35,589 nt of DNA from Deltaproteobacteria bacterium (GCA_016875095.1 VGSG01000043.1:1-35589); one strand, 5' to 3'; shown: positions 24,144-32,850, counted from the stretch's first letter. Made by a program: numbers and translations. Notes: generated from the letters alone by a model not told the origin.

Positions 24144-26099
24144 ATGAACGATAATTTATTGTTTCCACCCGGCCCGGCCGCTGATACGAGTCATATTGTA
24201 TACGATGCGGACGGGCTTAAGAGAGAATCTTCCGCGCCCTGCCAGCTCAATTGCCCTGCCGGAATTGATGTCCCGTCTTATATTGCGCTCATCGGTCAGG
24301 GTCGGTACGACGAAGCCGTGGAACTCATCCGCGAGGATAATCCGTTTCCGTGGGTCTGCGGGCTGGTGTGCCCCAATCCGTGCGAGTCCTGGTGTCAGCG
24401 GCGGTACTTGGATAAGGCGCTCTGCGTAAAGGACCTCAAAGGGCTCGCGGCCAAAATGGTGATGGAGAGCGGGGCAGGCTATACCATTCCCGCGCCCAAG
24501 GCTGATCTCAAGGAGAGAGTCGCGGTGATCGGATCCGGTCCTGCGGGATTGTCCGCAGCGTACTTCCTTGCATGGGAGGGATACAAGGTTACGATATTTG
24601 AAGCGCTTCATGAACCGGGCGGTATGCTGGTGACCGGGATTCCCGAGTTCCGGCTCTCCCGAGAGTTCGTCCGAAGGGAAATCGCCGCAATCGCCGCGAT
24701 GGGAGTGGACATAAGGATAAACACGCCGGTCGGCAAAGACCTCACCCTGGACCATCTGAGAAAGGACGGTTACAAGGCTTTTTTCCTGGGCATCGGAGCG
24801 TGGGAGAGCAGCCGACTCGCCATCCCCGGGGAAGCTGATTACCCGCAGGTAATCGACGTGCTGACCTTCTTGAAAGATGTTTCCTTCGGCAAGAAAAAGA
24901 AGCCGGCGGATAACGTGGCCATTGTGGGAGGCGGCAACGCAGCCATCGACGCGGCCCGGACCTGCGTGCGGCTGGGATGCAGGAACGTCAGCATCCTTTA
25001 CCGCCGCACTCGGTCGGAAATGCCTGCGCACTTTGAGGAGATCATTCAAGCCGCGGAAGAAGGGGTGCACTTCCATCAGTTAACGATTCCCGTCGCGATT
25101 CACGGGAGGAAAAACAAACTCGAAGCGATCGAGTGCGTTATGGCCACTTTGGGTGAGCCCGACGACAGCGGCCGTCGCCGGCCGATCCCTATTGAAGGGT
25201 CTGAATACAGGATGCCGGTGGGCGCGGTGATCGCGGCTATCGGCCAGAGACCGCATGTGCAGGACTACCCTGGTTTCGGCGAGATTCAGCTTTCGCGCAA
25301 GGCGACCATCGAGGCGCTCCCGATCAGTTGCCAGACCAGCATTCCGGATGTCTTCGCGGGTGGAGACGCGGTGAGCGGTCCCGCAACGGTCGTCGCGGCA
25401 ATTGGAGCGGGAAAGAGAGCCGCATGGGGAATTCATGCGCACCTGAGAGGCGAGCCTCTGGAAATCCATAAAGTTCCGCGCCCGCGTCGTATGGTGAGGC
25501 CCATCCGAATGAACTATCGGGAAAAGGCGTTCATTCAACGTCAGGAAATTCCGCTCATCGATCTAAAGAAGCGAATGGCCACCTTCGAGCAGGTTGAGCT
25601 TGGACTGGACGAAAAGGCGGCCCAAGAGGAAGCGCGACGCTGCCTGCGCTGCGACATATGCGAACGATGCGGTAAGTGCGTGGAAGTCTGCACCGAGAAA
25701 CTCGGAGTTTCCGCGATAAAATTCTACCACGCGGGTGAGAGTTCACTGGTGCTCAAGGACTACGTGCATGGCTTGCCGCACTGCATAGGATGCGGCGCGT
25801 GCGTCAACATCTGTCCCACGGGCGCGCTGCAACTGGAAGACCTGGGGGACGAGCGCTTGCTCCTCATGTGCGGAACCACCATCAACAGGATCAAGATGGA
25901 GCAGTGCGAAGGCTGCGGTGTCTACTTCCTCCCGCGGATCTTTATAAAGCACGTGGGCAAGAGCATCGCGGTCCCCGGATACGAGTTCGACCAGAAGCTC
26001 TGCCCTGAATGCAGGCGCATTTCTCACGCGTGTCGCATGTCCGGTCTGGAGCCTGACTTCAAGTCCATCCCACGAACCGATCCGAAATCGATCTATTGA
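24144..26099 (+). CDS. GltD-like NAD(P)H:FAD oxidoreductase with C-terminal Fe-S domains
   Basis: This 651-residue protein has four parts. First is an N-terminal Fe-S domain (CQLNCPAGIDVPSYI, then CGLVCPNPCESWC), as in glutamate synthase beta subunits. Second is an FAD fold (VAVIGSGPAGLSAAYF). Third is an NAD(P)H fold (VAIVGGGNAAIDAARTC). Fourth is a C-terminal extension with CLRCDICERCGKCVEVC, CIGCGACVNICP and a last CEGCGVYF/CPECRR pair. No glutamate synthase alpha gene is near, so it is a diaphorase module, comparable in role to soluble NAD(P)H-linked enzymes such as SfrB or NfnB. GGAG precedes ATG 24144; an upstream start at 24087 adds an unlikely 19 residues. It should feed NAD(P)H electrons to the ferredoxin and Mo subunits, or run in reverse. 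Confidence 0.9.
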   Translation: MNDNLLFPPGPAADTSHIVYDADGLKRESSAPCQLNCPAGIDVPSYIALIGQGRYDEAVELIREDNPFPWVCGLVCPNPCESWCQRRYLDKALCVKDLKGLAAKMVMESGAGYTIPAPKADLKERVAVIGSGPAGLSAAYFLAWEGYKVTIFEALHEPGGMLVTGIPEFRLSREFVRREIAAIAAMGVDIRINTPVGKDLTLDHLRKDGYKAFFLGIGAWESSRLAIPGEADYPQVIDVLTFLKDVSFGKKKKPADNVAIVGGGNAAIDAARTCVRLGCRNVSILYRRTRSEMPAHFEEIIQAAEEGVHFHQLTIPVAIHGRKNKLEAIECVMATLGEPDDSGRRRPIPIEGSEYRMPVGAVIAAIGQRPHVQDYPGFGEIQLSRKATIEALPISCQTSIPDVFAGGDAVSGPATVVAAIGAGKRAAWGIHAHLRGEPLEIHKVPRPRRMVRPIRMNYREKAFIQRQEIPLIDLKKRMATFEQVELGLDEKAAQEEARRCLRCDICERCGKCVEVCTEKLGVSAIKFYHAGESSLVLKDYVHGLPHCIGCGACVNICPTGALQLEDLGDERLLLMCGTTINRIKMEQCEGCGVYFLPRIFIKHVGKSIAVPGYEFDQKLCPECRRISHACRMSGLEPDFKSIPRTDPKSIY

Positions 26100-26195
26100 T
26101 CTCTTATGGGGGAGGAAATCAAGTGACGCCGAGGATAAGCAGATGGCCTTTTTCAACAAACAAGTTTCCTGTGGGGAGCAACAGGAGGCCCGACC

Positions 26196-27092
26196 ATGAA
26201 GAAGATAATCCTATTTTTGTGCGTTGTTCTGGTGCTGGGAGCGTTTGCAAGCGCAGCCCACGCGGAAATCAAGATCGGCATGCTGGCCCAGCGGGGGCCT
26301 GACACGGCGCTGAAGGAATGGGGAGGTATCGCGGACTACCTCACCGGAAAGCTAAATGAAAAAGTGGTTATCGTGCCGTTGAGTTTCACGGACTTTATGG
26401 ATTTCTGCCACAACAACCCGAACGCATTCATTTTTACCAACCCGTGGTTCTACATAAAGGCCAAGGTGGTCAAGGGAGGCAAGGCTCTCGTCACGGTAAG
26501 ATACCAAGGGAGCGGAGACAAGTTCGGCAGCGTCATCTTTACCCGAAATGATAGCGGTATCAATTCAATTCAAGAGTTGCGAGGGAAAGTGTTGATGTGC
26601 CCCAAGCTCTCTTCCCCGGGAGGATGGCTGTTCGCCAAGGGCGAGATCGTCAGGAATGGAATCGTGCCGGAGAAAGACCTGAAGCAGATACTGGAAACAG
26701 AAAAGGAATCCCACGATGAAGTGGTGTACAGCGTGCGGGACAAGAAGGCAGACGTCGGCACCGTGAGAACTAATATTCTCGAAACCATGCAGCGGGAGGG
26801 CAAAATCAACATCGCGGACTTCCGAGTGCTCAATCCGATGAAGCATGAGGGATTCCAGGAGCTTTGCAGCACTCCCCTGTACCCGGATTGGCCGGTGGCT
26901 TCCCTCAGAGATACTCCCACAGAAGTCGCGATGCGAATGAAACAAGCCTTGCTCAATATTCCAACCGGCGATCCCGCGCTGCAACAGGCCAGAAGGATAG
27001 AAAAATTCGTCGAGGCTCTGGACTACGGTCCAATGGAGGATCTGTGCAAGTTCCTCCAGGCGCCTCCGTTCAGGCGCAGGACAGGAGACTGA
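26196..27092 (+). CDS. PhnD/TtrS-type periplasmic substrate-binding protein
   Basis: This 298-residue exported protein has a clear Sec signal peptide, with cleavage after SAAHA (residue 23) before EIKIGMLAQRGP. It has the two-lobed PhnD-like fold: FIFTNPWFYIKA, SVIFTRNDSGINSIQEL, GKVLMCPKLSSPGGWLFAK, and a late CSTPLYPDWPVASL. The last segment resembles the sensor domain of TtrS-type (tetrathionate/thiosulfate) kinases more than phosphonate-binding PhnD, in my reading. No ABC permease or ATPase and no kinase is adjacent, so it is an orphan binding protein. AGGAGG precedes ATG 26196, 96 bp after the diaphorase. It may bind a sulfur oxyanion for the neighbouring system. Confidence 0.82.
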   Translation: MKKIILFLCVVLVLGAFASAAHAEIKIGMLAQRGPDTALKEWGGIADYLTGKLNEKVVIVPLSFTDFMDFCHNNPNAFIFTNPWFYIKAKVVKGGKALVTVRYQGSGDKFGSVIFTRNDSGINSIQELRGKVLMCPKLSSPGGWLFAKGEIVRNGIVPEKDLKQILETEKESHDEVVYSVRDKKADVGTVRTNILETMQREGKINIADFRVLNPMKHEGFQELCSTPLYPDWPVASLRDTPTEVAMRMKQALLNIPTGDPALQQARRIEKFVEALDYGPMEDLCKFLQAPPFRRRTGD

Positions 27093-27110
27093 TTCGTTTT
27101 CTGCGGGGTG

Positions 27111-27124
27111 AGACTTGCGAGTCT
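27111..27124 (+). terminator. Short hairpin in the convergent gap
   Basis: AGACT-TGCG-AGTCT (27111-27124) is a perfect 5-bp stem 18 bp after the binding-protein stop, in the gap before the convergent MetY-like gene. There is no T-run; this is a weak terminator candidate. Confidence 0.3.
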
Positions 27125-27330
27125 GACCGACGCAAGGCTTACGCTTGGACCCTCATTCAGTCGTTCATTCATCACGCATCGCCGGGATCCAAGATCGTCC
27201 GGATAGGAACTCCATCCCGCGGCCGAGTTCCGGCCGTGACGATGCTCCCCCACGCATGACGGGCAGAACTAAAGCAGCGCTCGCCTCGACCGCGATTCAC
27301 AACGCAGCCGTATTCGAGCCCTTGCCAAAC

Positions 27331-28578
27331 TTACTTCAGCGCCTGGTCGAAGTCCGCTATGATATCGTCAATGTGCTCTATGCCCACTGACACTCGAATC
27401 ATCTCCGGGTGTATGGAGAGCTTCTGTCGAGCCTCCTCAGTGAAGGCGACATATTGGGAAGAGTATGGATGAATGGCAAGCGTTTTGCTGTCACCAAGGT
27501 TGGCCAGATGATAGGTGAGCTTGAGATTCTCAATGAAGCCGAAACAGGCTTCCTGGGTCTCGAGCCCAAAAGTGAGCAGTCCGCCATAGCCTAAGCCGGC
27601 AAACTGACGTTTGGCGGTCTCGTGTGACGGGTTTGCGGCCAGCCCCGGATAATTGACCCATTTCACTTTCTTGTGGCTCGAGAGATACTCGGCCAGCGCC
27701 TGCGCATTTGCCACGTGACGATCCATACGCAGAACAAGGGTGTCTAGCCCGATCATCGTCAGGAACGCGTGCATGGGCGCCAGGGTTGTCCCGAAATTGA
27801 TATGTATTTCTCGCCATACCTTATCAAGAAAGGGAGCGGCGGGCCGCCTTTCTTTAGACAATTTGAAACCGACGTGTTTGTCCAGCGGCCAGGGAAAGTC
27901 GCCCGAGTCAACGATGACTCCACCAACCGCGCTGCCGTGTCCGTTTAAGAACTTCGTCAAGGAATGGACCACAATATCCGCGCCGTGCTCGATGGGCCTG
28001 AACAGGTATGGAGTCGGAAGGGTGTTGTCCACAATAAGCGGCGCCGAATGCCGATGCGCGATCTTAGACAGTTCTGAGATATCGGGAACATCCATTTTGG
28101 GATTTCCGATGCTTTCCACGAAAATCAATTTGGTCTTGCCGGTGATGGCCGCCTCATACTGGGCAAGATCGGTCGATTCCACGAGATTGACCTTTATGCC
28201 GAACCGGGGCAAGACATTAGCAAAGAGAACATAGGTGGACATAAAGAGACTGTTGCCTGAGACGATCTCATCGCCCGAGTCAGCGATCGCCAACACACTG
28301 TTTGCCACCGCGGCCATGCCGGAACTCGTCGCGACTGCGCCCACCCCGCCCTCCAGAGCTGCGATCTTCTGTTCGATCACCTGGTTGGTGGGATTGCGGA
28401 GGCGTTGATAAATGAATCCGGGCTCCCGACCCGCGAAAACGTCACTGAGCTCTTCAGCGGTGTCGAATCTGTGGGCCGCAGTTTGATATATGGGCGGCAA
28501 GGTCCCACCATGCCAATCCTTGGGGGACTGACACGCGTGAATCACCTTTGTGGCGAATTTCCATTCGTTCTCGCTCAT
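27331..28578 (-). CDS. Cys/Met-metabolism PLP enzyme (MetY/cystathionine gamma-synthase family)
   Basis: This 415-residue protein is of the trans-sulfuration PLP family, nearest in length and pattern to O-acetylhomoserine sulfhydrylase (MetY). PLP binds Lys209 (HSLTKF), with Asp184 (VDN) expected to contact the pyridine nitrogen and YQRLRNPTN (57-65) to contact the phosphate. It may add sulfide to an activated homoserine, or act as a lyase. A departure is LFMSTYVLF (111-119), where family members normally have LYGGT; the Tyr that stacks on PLP is Phe here. AGGGAGAG precedes ATG 28578. It is convergent with the sulfur/anion genes and has its own upstream region. A MetY role is likely but not certain. 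Confidence 0.85.
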   Translation of the reverse strand: MSENEWKFATKVIHACQSPKDWHGGTLPPIYQTAAHRFDTAEELSDVFAGREPGFIYQRLRNPTNQVIEQKIAALEGGVGAVATSSGMAAVANSVLAIADSGDEIVSGNSLFMSTYVLFANVLPRFGIKVNLVESTDLAQYEAAITGKTKLIFVESIGNPKMDVPDISELSKIAHRHSAPLIVDNTLPTPYLFRPIEHGADIVVHSLTKFLNGHGSAVGGVIVDSGDFPWPLDKHVGFKLSKERRPAAPFLDKVWREIHINFGTTLAPMHAFLTMIGLDTLVLRMDRHVANAQALAEYLSSHKKVKWVNYPGLAANPSHETAKRQFAGLGYGGLLTFGLETQEACFGFIENLKLTYHLANLGDSKTLAIHPYSSQYVAFTEEARQKLSIHPEMIRVSVGIEHIDDIIADFDQALK

Positions 28579-28937
28579 GGAGCTCTCCCTAAATTCCGGG
28601 TAGGTTGTTCGCGATTTCGCAGGTTTTTTTCAGACCACGATTCACAAGAAAGCGCAATTCCGAACTTCCGTAAATTGCGGCTCTGTCCGAGCCTTACGTC
28701 CAAAAGTCCCGGGAACCTTCACTTTATCATGCATTTATCCGGGCAATCATCAAATATTCCCGTCGGGTCTATCAGACTGTAGGCTGTGTGGTGGGTTCCT
28801 GTCAACCTCCTCGTGATGCGACGCCCGGCGCCTGCCTCGCCTGTTGACGGCGTAAGGCTTTTCATTCAAGATCGCTGTCAAGGGCTCGGCGGGGCGCAGG
28901 CGCTCGACTTCGCAATCATTGGATTGGAGACAGCGGC
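28579..28937. other. Divergent intergenic region upstream of metY-like and acyltransferase genes
   Basis: These 359 bp hold no credible gene. A T-run (28623-28629) lies near the left end. TTGACG (28844-28849) with a poor -10 (CAAGAT, 28867-28872) could drive the plus-strand genes. I looked for SAM-riboswitch-like elements upstream of the MetY-like gene and recognised none. Confidence 0.4.
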
Positions 28938-29639
28938 GTGTCCGAGGAGAAAGCAAAGACCGAAAAAGGCAAACGGCTTTGGTTTAGGGCTCTCTTGTTT
29001 TTCGCGCCGCGCCTGGTCAACGGATATTTTCGGCTGCTGGATATCACGTGCAAGAAGATCCTGTTGAATCAGGAATACGAAGAAGCAGTGTGCAAGAAGA
29101 GACCGTTTGCCTGCGCCTGCTTCCACGGCACCATGCTCTTCCCGGTTTACTACTGCCGACGCTACCCCGGGGCGGTCATGGTAAGCCGCTCTTGGGACGG
29201 TGAGCTGATCGACCGCTGCTTACGTTACATGGGCTATGACACCACCAGAGGCTCGTCTTCCCAGGGAGGCAAGGAAGCCCTCGATGAACTGGTCGACTTA
29301 CTCCGGGAAAGGAACTACTGCTCCGGGTTGGCCGTGGACGCGCCCCGCGGGCCTTCCCGGCAGGTGAAAATGGGCATCGTCATGATTGCCAAGCGAACCG
29401 GACAGCCTGTTGTGCCGCTCGTAAGTTGGGCGACCCGCCAGTTTCAGTTCAAGTCCTGGGATCGGATGATCCTTCCCCTCCCCTTCAGCGCCATCGTGAT
29501 GGCCTTCGGCAAGCCTACCGAGGTTCCTGACGGCCTGGAACCCGAGGCGTACGAAGAGTACAGGCAGCGGATCGAGGCCGAAATGCATCGGGTTTCCTTC
29601 CAGGCCGAGGAGAAGGTCAGAGAGATCACCGGCAAATAG
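28938..29639 (+). CDS. DUF374 lysophospholipid acyltransferase-like protein
   Basis: This 233-residue protein resembles the DUF374 branch of lysophospholipid/lipid A-type acyltransferases. It has ACFHGTMLFPVYYCRR (the catalytic His region), VSRSWDGELIDRCLRYMGY, RGSSSQGGKEALDEL, and then DAPRGPSRQVKMGIV, which fills the acceptor-binding role of the DGPRGP motif. It should transfer an acyl chain to a lipid at the inner membrane face; its N-terminal RALLFFAPRLV may attach it peripherally. The start is GTG 28938 with GGAG about 9 nt upstream. The MFS gene follows 96 bp later on the same strand. A linked function for the two is not evident. Confidence 0.85.
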   Translation: MSEEKAKTEKGKRLWFRALLFFAPRLVNGYFRLLDITCKKILLNQEYEEAVCKKRPFACACFHGTMLFPVYYCRRYPGAVMVSRSWDGELIDRCLRYMGYDTTRGSSSQGGKEALDELVDLLRERNYCSGLAVDAPRGPSRQVKMGIVMIAKRTGQPVVPLVSWATRQFQFKSWDRMILPLPFSAIVMAFGKPTEVPDGLEPEAYEEYRQRIEAEMHRVSFQAEEKVREITGK

Positions 29640-29735
29640 CCTGAGCAGGCCCCAAATTGACCCAGCCTACCGATCTCCGTCATACGGCGCGTCGATAAGC
29701 TCAGAATTGTCGGCATTCGGCAGAGAGCGAATCCA

Positions 29736-30890
29736 TTGAAGAAGCTCTACCTGGACACCAACTTGCAGATCATGGGCGGGGTCACGCTCATGGTGATTAT
29801 GGGCGTGTCCAGCATCATGCCCGTTTTGCCGACCCTTGTGCGCGACTTGGGCGTTTCGCCCGGCGCCATAGGGCTCGTAATCACGTCGTTTACGCTCCCG
29901 GGAGTCGTCCTGTCACCCATCGCCGGCGTGCTCGCGGACAGGCTGGGAAGAAAGCGAATTCTCGTCGTGTCGCTCGTCATCTTCGGCGTCTTCGGGGCAG
30001 CGTGCTCGTTAGCGCCGGATTTCGAGACTCTTCTCTACCTGAGATTTCTTCAAGGCATCGGAGTGGCGCCTATAGGGGTTCTCAACACCACTGTGATCGG
30101 AGACCTCTATGAGGGCGAAGATCGGGTAAGAGCTATGGGCTATAGCGCCATAGTTCTGAGCGCGGGGACAGCCTTGTTTCCCGCTCTTGGCGGGATACTC
30201 GCGATGTGGGGTTGGCAGTACGCCTTTCTCTTGCCTCTTTCCTCGCTTGGTCTGGCATTCCTGGCGCAGCTCTTCCTTGACAATCCCGAGCCCCGCGCCA
30301 CTGTGGCGCTGAAAGAGTACGTGAAGGCCACGTTCTCCGTCATCGCCGCGAGAAACATGGTCGCGCTCTTTGCCATCACACTGCTCACTCATATCATACT
30401 GTACGGGCCGTACATCACATATTTCCCCATTCTACTGGAAGAGCGTTTCCTGCTCTCGCCGGCTTCTATCGGCTTGATCGGCGCCATCGCTTCTCTTTTC
30501 ACCGCGCTCGCGTCTTCCCAGGTCGGGCGACTCGCGGGGAGGTTCCGAAGCATTGCTCTCTTGTGCGCCTCATCGGTGTTGTTCCTTCTTTCCATGGCCG
30601 TGGTCCCGTTTCTCTCCAACCTTTGGACATTCGCTTTGCCCGTGGCTCTCCTCGGCGCTTCTATGGGGCTGGGAGCCCCGGTAAGGATCGCCCTCTTGGC
30701 GGAGCTTTCTCCCGCGGACAGCCGGGGCGCCATCATGTCCGTCAACAGCATGTTGCTGCGGCTCGGTCAGACCATAGGGCCGGCGCTCATGGGGCTCGTC
30801 TTCGCAGAGGGGGGCATGGATTTCGTCTACTGGACCGGCTCTGTTGCTGCGCTGACCATGTTCGTCGTTACTTTGGGTATGAGCCGATAA
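29736..30890 (+). CDS. MFS transporter
   Basis: This 384-residue protein has about 12 membrane helices. The conserved loop between helices 2 and 3 reads GVLADRLGRKRILVVS (about residues 64-79), and SQVGRLAGRFR is the matching loop in the second half. It is a secondary transporter of the drug/solute MFS type, and the substrate is unknown. The start is probably TTG 29736 (LKKLYLDTN...), preceded only by a modest AGAGAG, so the exact N-terminus is uncertain. It follows the DUF374 gene on the same strand and converges on the AMP-binding ligase gene. A role in efflux of a hydrophobic compound is possible only by analogy. Confidence 0.88.
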   Translation: MKKLYLDTNLQIMGGVTLMVIMGVSSIMPVLPTLVRDLGVSPGAIGLVITSFTLPGVVLSPIAGVLADRLGRKRILVVSLVIFGVFGAACSLAPDFETLLYLRFLQGIGVAPIGVLNTTVIGDLYEGEDRVRAMGYSAIVLSAGTALFPALGGILAMWGWQYAFLLPLSSLGLAFLAQLFLDNPEPRATVALKEYVKATFSVIAARNMVALFAITLLTHIILYGPYITYFPILLEERFLLSPASIGLIGAIASLFTALASSQVGRLAGRFRSIALLCASSVLFLLSMAVVPFLSNLWTFALPVALLGASMGLGAPVRIALLAELSPADSRGAIMSVNSMLLRLGQTIGPALMGLVFAEGGMDFVYWTGSVAALTMFVVTLGMSR

Positions 30891-30895
30891 TTTCC

Positions 30896-31057
30896 GTGAG
30901 CGTGCCGCGGCGCCGCAAACAACAACAACGGTCGTCTCCGCAAGAGCCTGTCAAATCGAAATCGGAATTGCCGGTCGCCGAGATCGGAGAACGCCTTCGC
31001 GCATTTGGTCTCACGGACGACTCCCTCGCGCCGCGACAGTCGTTGATGCGCGGATGA
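30896..31057 (+). CDS. Possible small basic protein after the MFS gene
   Basis: This is a 53-residue frame with GTG start only 5 bp after the MFS stop. It encodes an Arg/Lys/Gln-rich N-terminus (SVPRRRKQQQRS) and a helix-like C-terminus (VAEIGERLRAFGLTDDSL). There is no Shine-Dalgarno and no known family. Codon composition looks coding-like, but the frame may be chance. Confidence 0.25.
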   Translation: MSVPRRRKQQQRSSPQEPVKSKSELPVAEIGERLRAFGLTDDSLAPRQSLMRG

Positions 31058-31100
31058 ATCCCGCGAGAAGCAGGACACATCCGTGGCGCCATACATGGAA

Positions 31101-31126
31101 TCCCGTCTCTCGATTGAGACATGGGA
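31101..31126. terminator. Hairpin between convergent genes
   Basis: TCCC-GTCTC (31101-31109) can pair with GAGAC-at-GGGA (31116-31126), nine base pairs with a 2-nt bulge and a 6-nt loop. It lies between the MFS gene and the convergent ligase gene, where a bidirectional terminator is expected. The rest of the 304-bp gap (30891-31194) holds only the doubtful small frame at 30896. No T-run is present. Confidence 0.4.
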
Positions 31127-31194
31127 CAGTTCAACGGAAAGGGCCTCCCCACGCCTTTTCCAAGAGCGCTGGGCCTTGAGACCGCTTGCGCCGG

Positions 31195-32709
31195 TCATAC
31201 CTTACCGTGGTCGGCTTTCACCTTTTCTCGATCCACGGTCCCGTCCGGTTTCTTGGGCAGTTCGGGAACAAAGACCACATGTTTGGGCTTCTTGAAGCGC
31301 GCAATTCGGGACGCGACGAATTCGATCAGCTCGGCCCCCTCCAGGGCAGCGCCCGGTTTGAGCGAGCAGACGGCCTTGATGGCTTCTCCCCAGTGCGAAT
31401 CAGGCACCCCGATCACGCAGGCCTCCTTCACCGCAGTGTGCTCCAGGATCGCGCTCTCCACTTCAGCCGGGTACACATTCTCTCCTCCCGGCTTAATCAA
31501 CTCCTTTTCGGGCGCACGGCCCTCGAACCACAAATAACCGTCCTCATCGAATCTACCCCTGTCGCCTGTGTGGTGTCGGCTGTGCCGGAAGGTATGTTGG
31601 GTGTCGGCCGGCAGGTTCCAGTACCCTCTGAAGACCATGGGACCCTGCACCACGATTTCTCCCGACTTGCCCGGGGGCAATATGTTTCCCTGATCGTCTT
31701 CGATCGCCACCTCGGCCAAGGGGAAGGCCTTTCCCGCTGAGCCCAAGCGCTCCGTATACGGAGCGGTGGTAACCAAGCCCCCGGTCTCGGTCTGGCCGTA
31801 AATAGCCCAGAACGTGCCGCCGGTCATTTCCTGGAACGCGTTGACCGTGTCCGGCTGGTCGAGCCCGAGCACGTGCCGAAAAGTGGACATGGTCTCACCC
31901 TTCTCCGCGGCCTTATCCATCAAACTCTTCAGCATGGGCGGGAATTCTCCGAACATCGTCACCTTGTCCTGCACGACGTGATCGAGGGCTGCCTGCACGT
32001 CAAAGCTGGGCAGCAGAACATTGGAAGCGCCCGCGGTCATGGCCGCGACCATCAGGAGCGAGCCTGCGACGTGAAAGAGGGGCAAAGCCACAAGGTTCAC
32101 GTCCTGCTCGTTCAGCCCCCACCTCCAGGCCAATTGGAGCCCGGTGATAAGGAGGTTGCGCTGGCTGAGAACCGCGCCGCGAGGCTTGCCGTGCACAGCA
32201 GCGGTGTGGATGATGACATAATCGTCATCGCTGGAAACATCGGGAGCCGCGCCGGACCATTCCTGTTTCATCAGATCCGCAAAGGGCTTGAAAGGCCCTG
32301 CGCCGGGACCCATGCTGAACGGGATGGCGGGAGATCCCGCGGCGGCCAGGAGTTCGCCGGCCATCGATTGGAATTCGGGATCTGCAAATAAGATCGCGGG
32401 TGTCGTGTCGGAGATGACGTATGCGATCTCCTCGGGCTTGAGACGCCAGTTGACGGGAACGAGCACGGCGCCAAGGCGCGCGGCCGCGCCGTAGAGATAG
32501 ACGTATTCGAGGCTGTTCTTGCCCAAGATGCATACCCGGTCGCCCTTCTTGACGCCGAGCGTCATCAGTCCTGCGGAGAGACGGTCCACACTCTCCAGCA
32601 ATCCCCGGTGGGTGAGTCTCTGCCCTCCGATGGTGAGAGCGTTCTCCCCGTGGTAGGTCCTCCCGTTTCGCCGAATAAGACCATAGATAGAGCAGTCGTA
32701 CAGGCCCAT
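31195..32709 (-). CDS. AMP-binding acyl-CoA-ligase-like protein with altered motifs
   Basis: This 504-residue protein is of the ANL (acyl/aryl-CoA ligase) family. It has YGQTETGG, the hinge region GYLWFEGRAPEKELIKPGGENVYPAEVE (in part), and GVPDSHWGEAIKAV. Two key motifs depart from the norm. The phosphate loop reads HTAAVHGKPRGA instead of the TSGTTGxPKG pattern, and the C-terminal catalytic motif reads LPKKPDGTVDRE, with Thr where the adenylation Lys should be. It may have weak adenylation, a different chemistry, or act only in thioester formation. GGAGGAGG immediately precedes ATG 32709. It is divergent from the GNAT-like gene and convergent with the MFS gene. Confidence 0.87.
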   Translation of the reverse strand: MGLYDCSIYGLIRRNGRTYHGENALTIGGQRLTHRGLLESVDRLSAGLMTLGVKKGDRVCILGKNSLEYVYLYGAAARLGAVLVPVNWRLKPEEIAYVISDTTPAILFADPEFQSMAGELLAAAGSPAIPFSMGPGAGPFKPFADLMKQEWSGAAPDVSSDDDYVIIHTAAVHGKPRGAVLSQRNLLITGLQLAWRWGLNEQDVNLVALPLFHVAGSLLMVAAMTAGASNVLLPSFDVQAALDHVVQDKVTMFGEFPPMLKSLMDKAAEKGETMSTFRHVLGLDQPDTVNAFQEMTGGTFWAIYGQTETGGLVTTAPYTERLGSAGKAFPLAEVAIEDDQGNILPPGKSGEIVVQGPMVFRGYWNLPADTQHTFRHSRHHTGDRGRFDEDGYLWFEGRAPEKELIKPGGENVYPAEVESAILEHTAVKEACVIGVPDSHWGEAIKAVCSLKPGAALEGAELIEFVASRIARFKKPKHVVFVPELPKKPDGTVDREKVKADHGKV

Positions 32710-32785
32710 GACCTCCTCCGTGCAAGCAACCGGTAAGAATGTTTGTGGTTCGATCCGACTTACGACCGCGTCATGTTATCACGAC

Positions 32786-32797
32786 CAACGGCCGTTG
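32786..32797. promoter_or_regulatory. Perfect 12-bp palindrome, candidate operator
   Basis: CAACGGCCGTTG is a perfect palindrome in the divergent gap between the ligase (start 32709) and the GNAT-like gene. It suits a homodimeric repressor such as a TetR- or GntR-type protein, but no such regulator gene is in the window. Confidence 0.4.
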
Positions 32798-32850
32798 ACC
32801 AGACGCGCCGGACCGGATTATCGTTAGGGCTACAAACTGCCTGATCAGGG

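Noticed and set aside
28579-28800. SAM or SAH riboswitch upstream of the MetY-like gene
   Set aside because: None of the conserved sequence elements was recognised on the minus strand; a covariance search would be needed to be sure.
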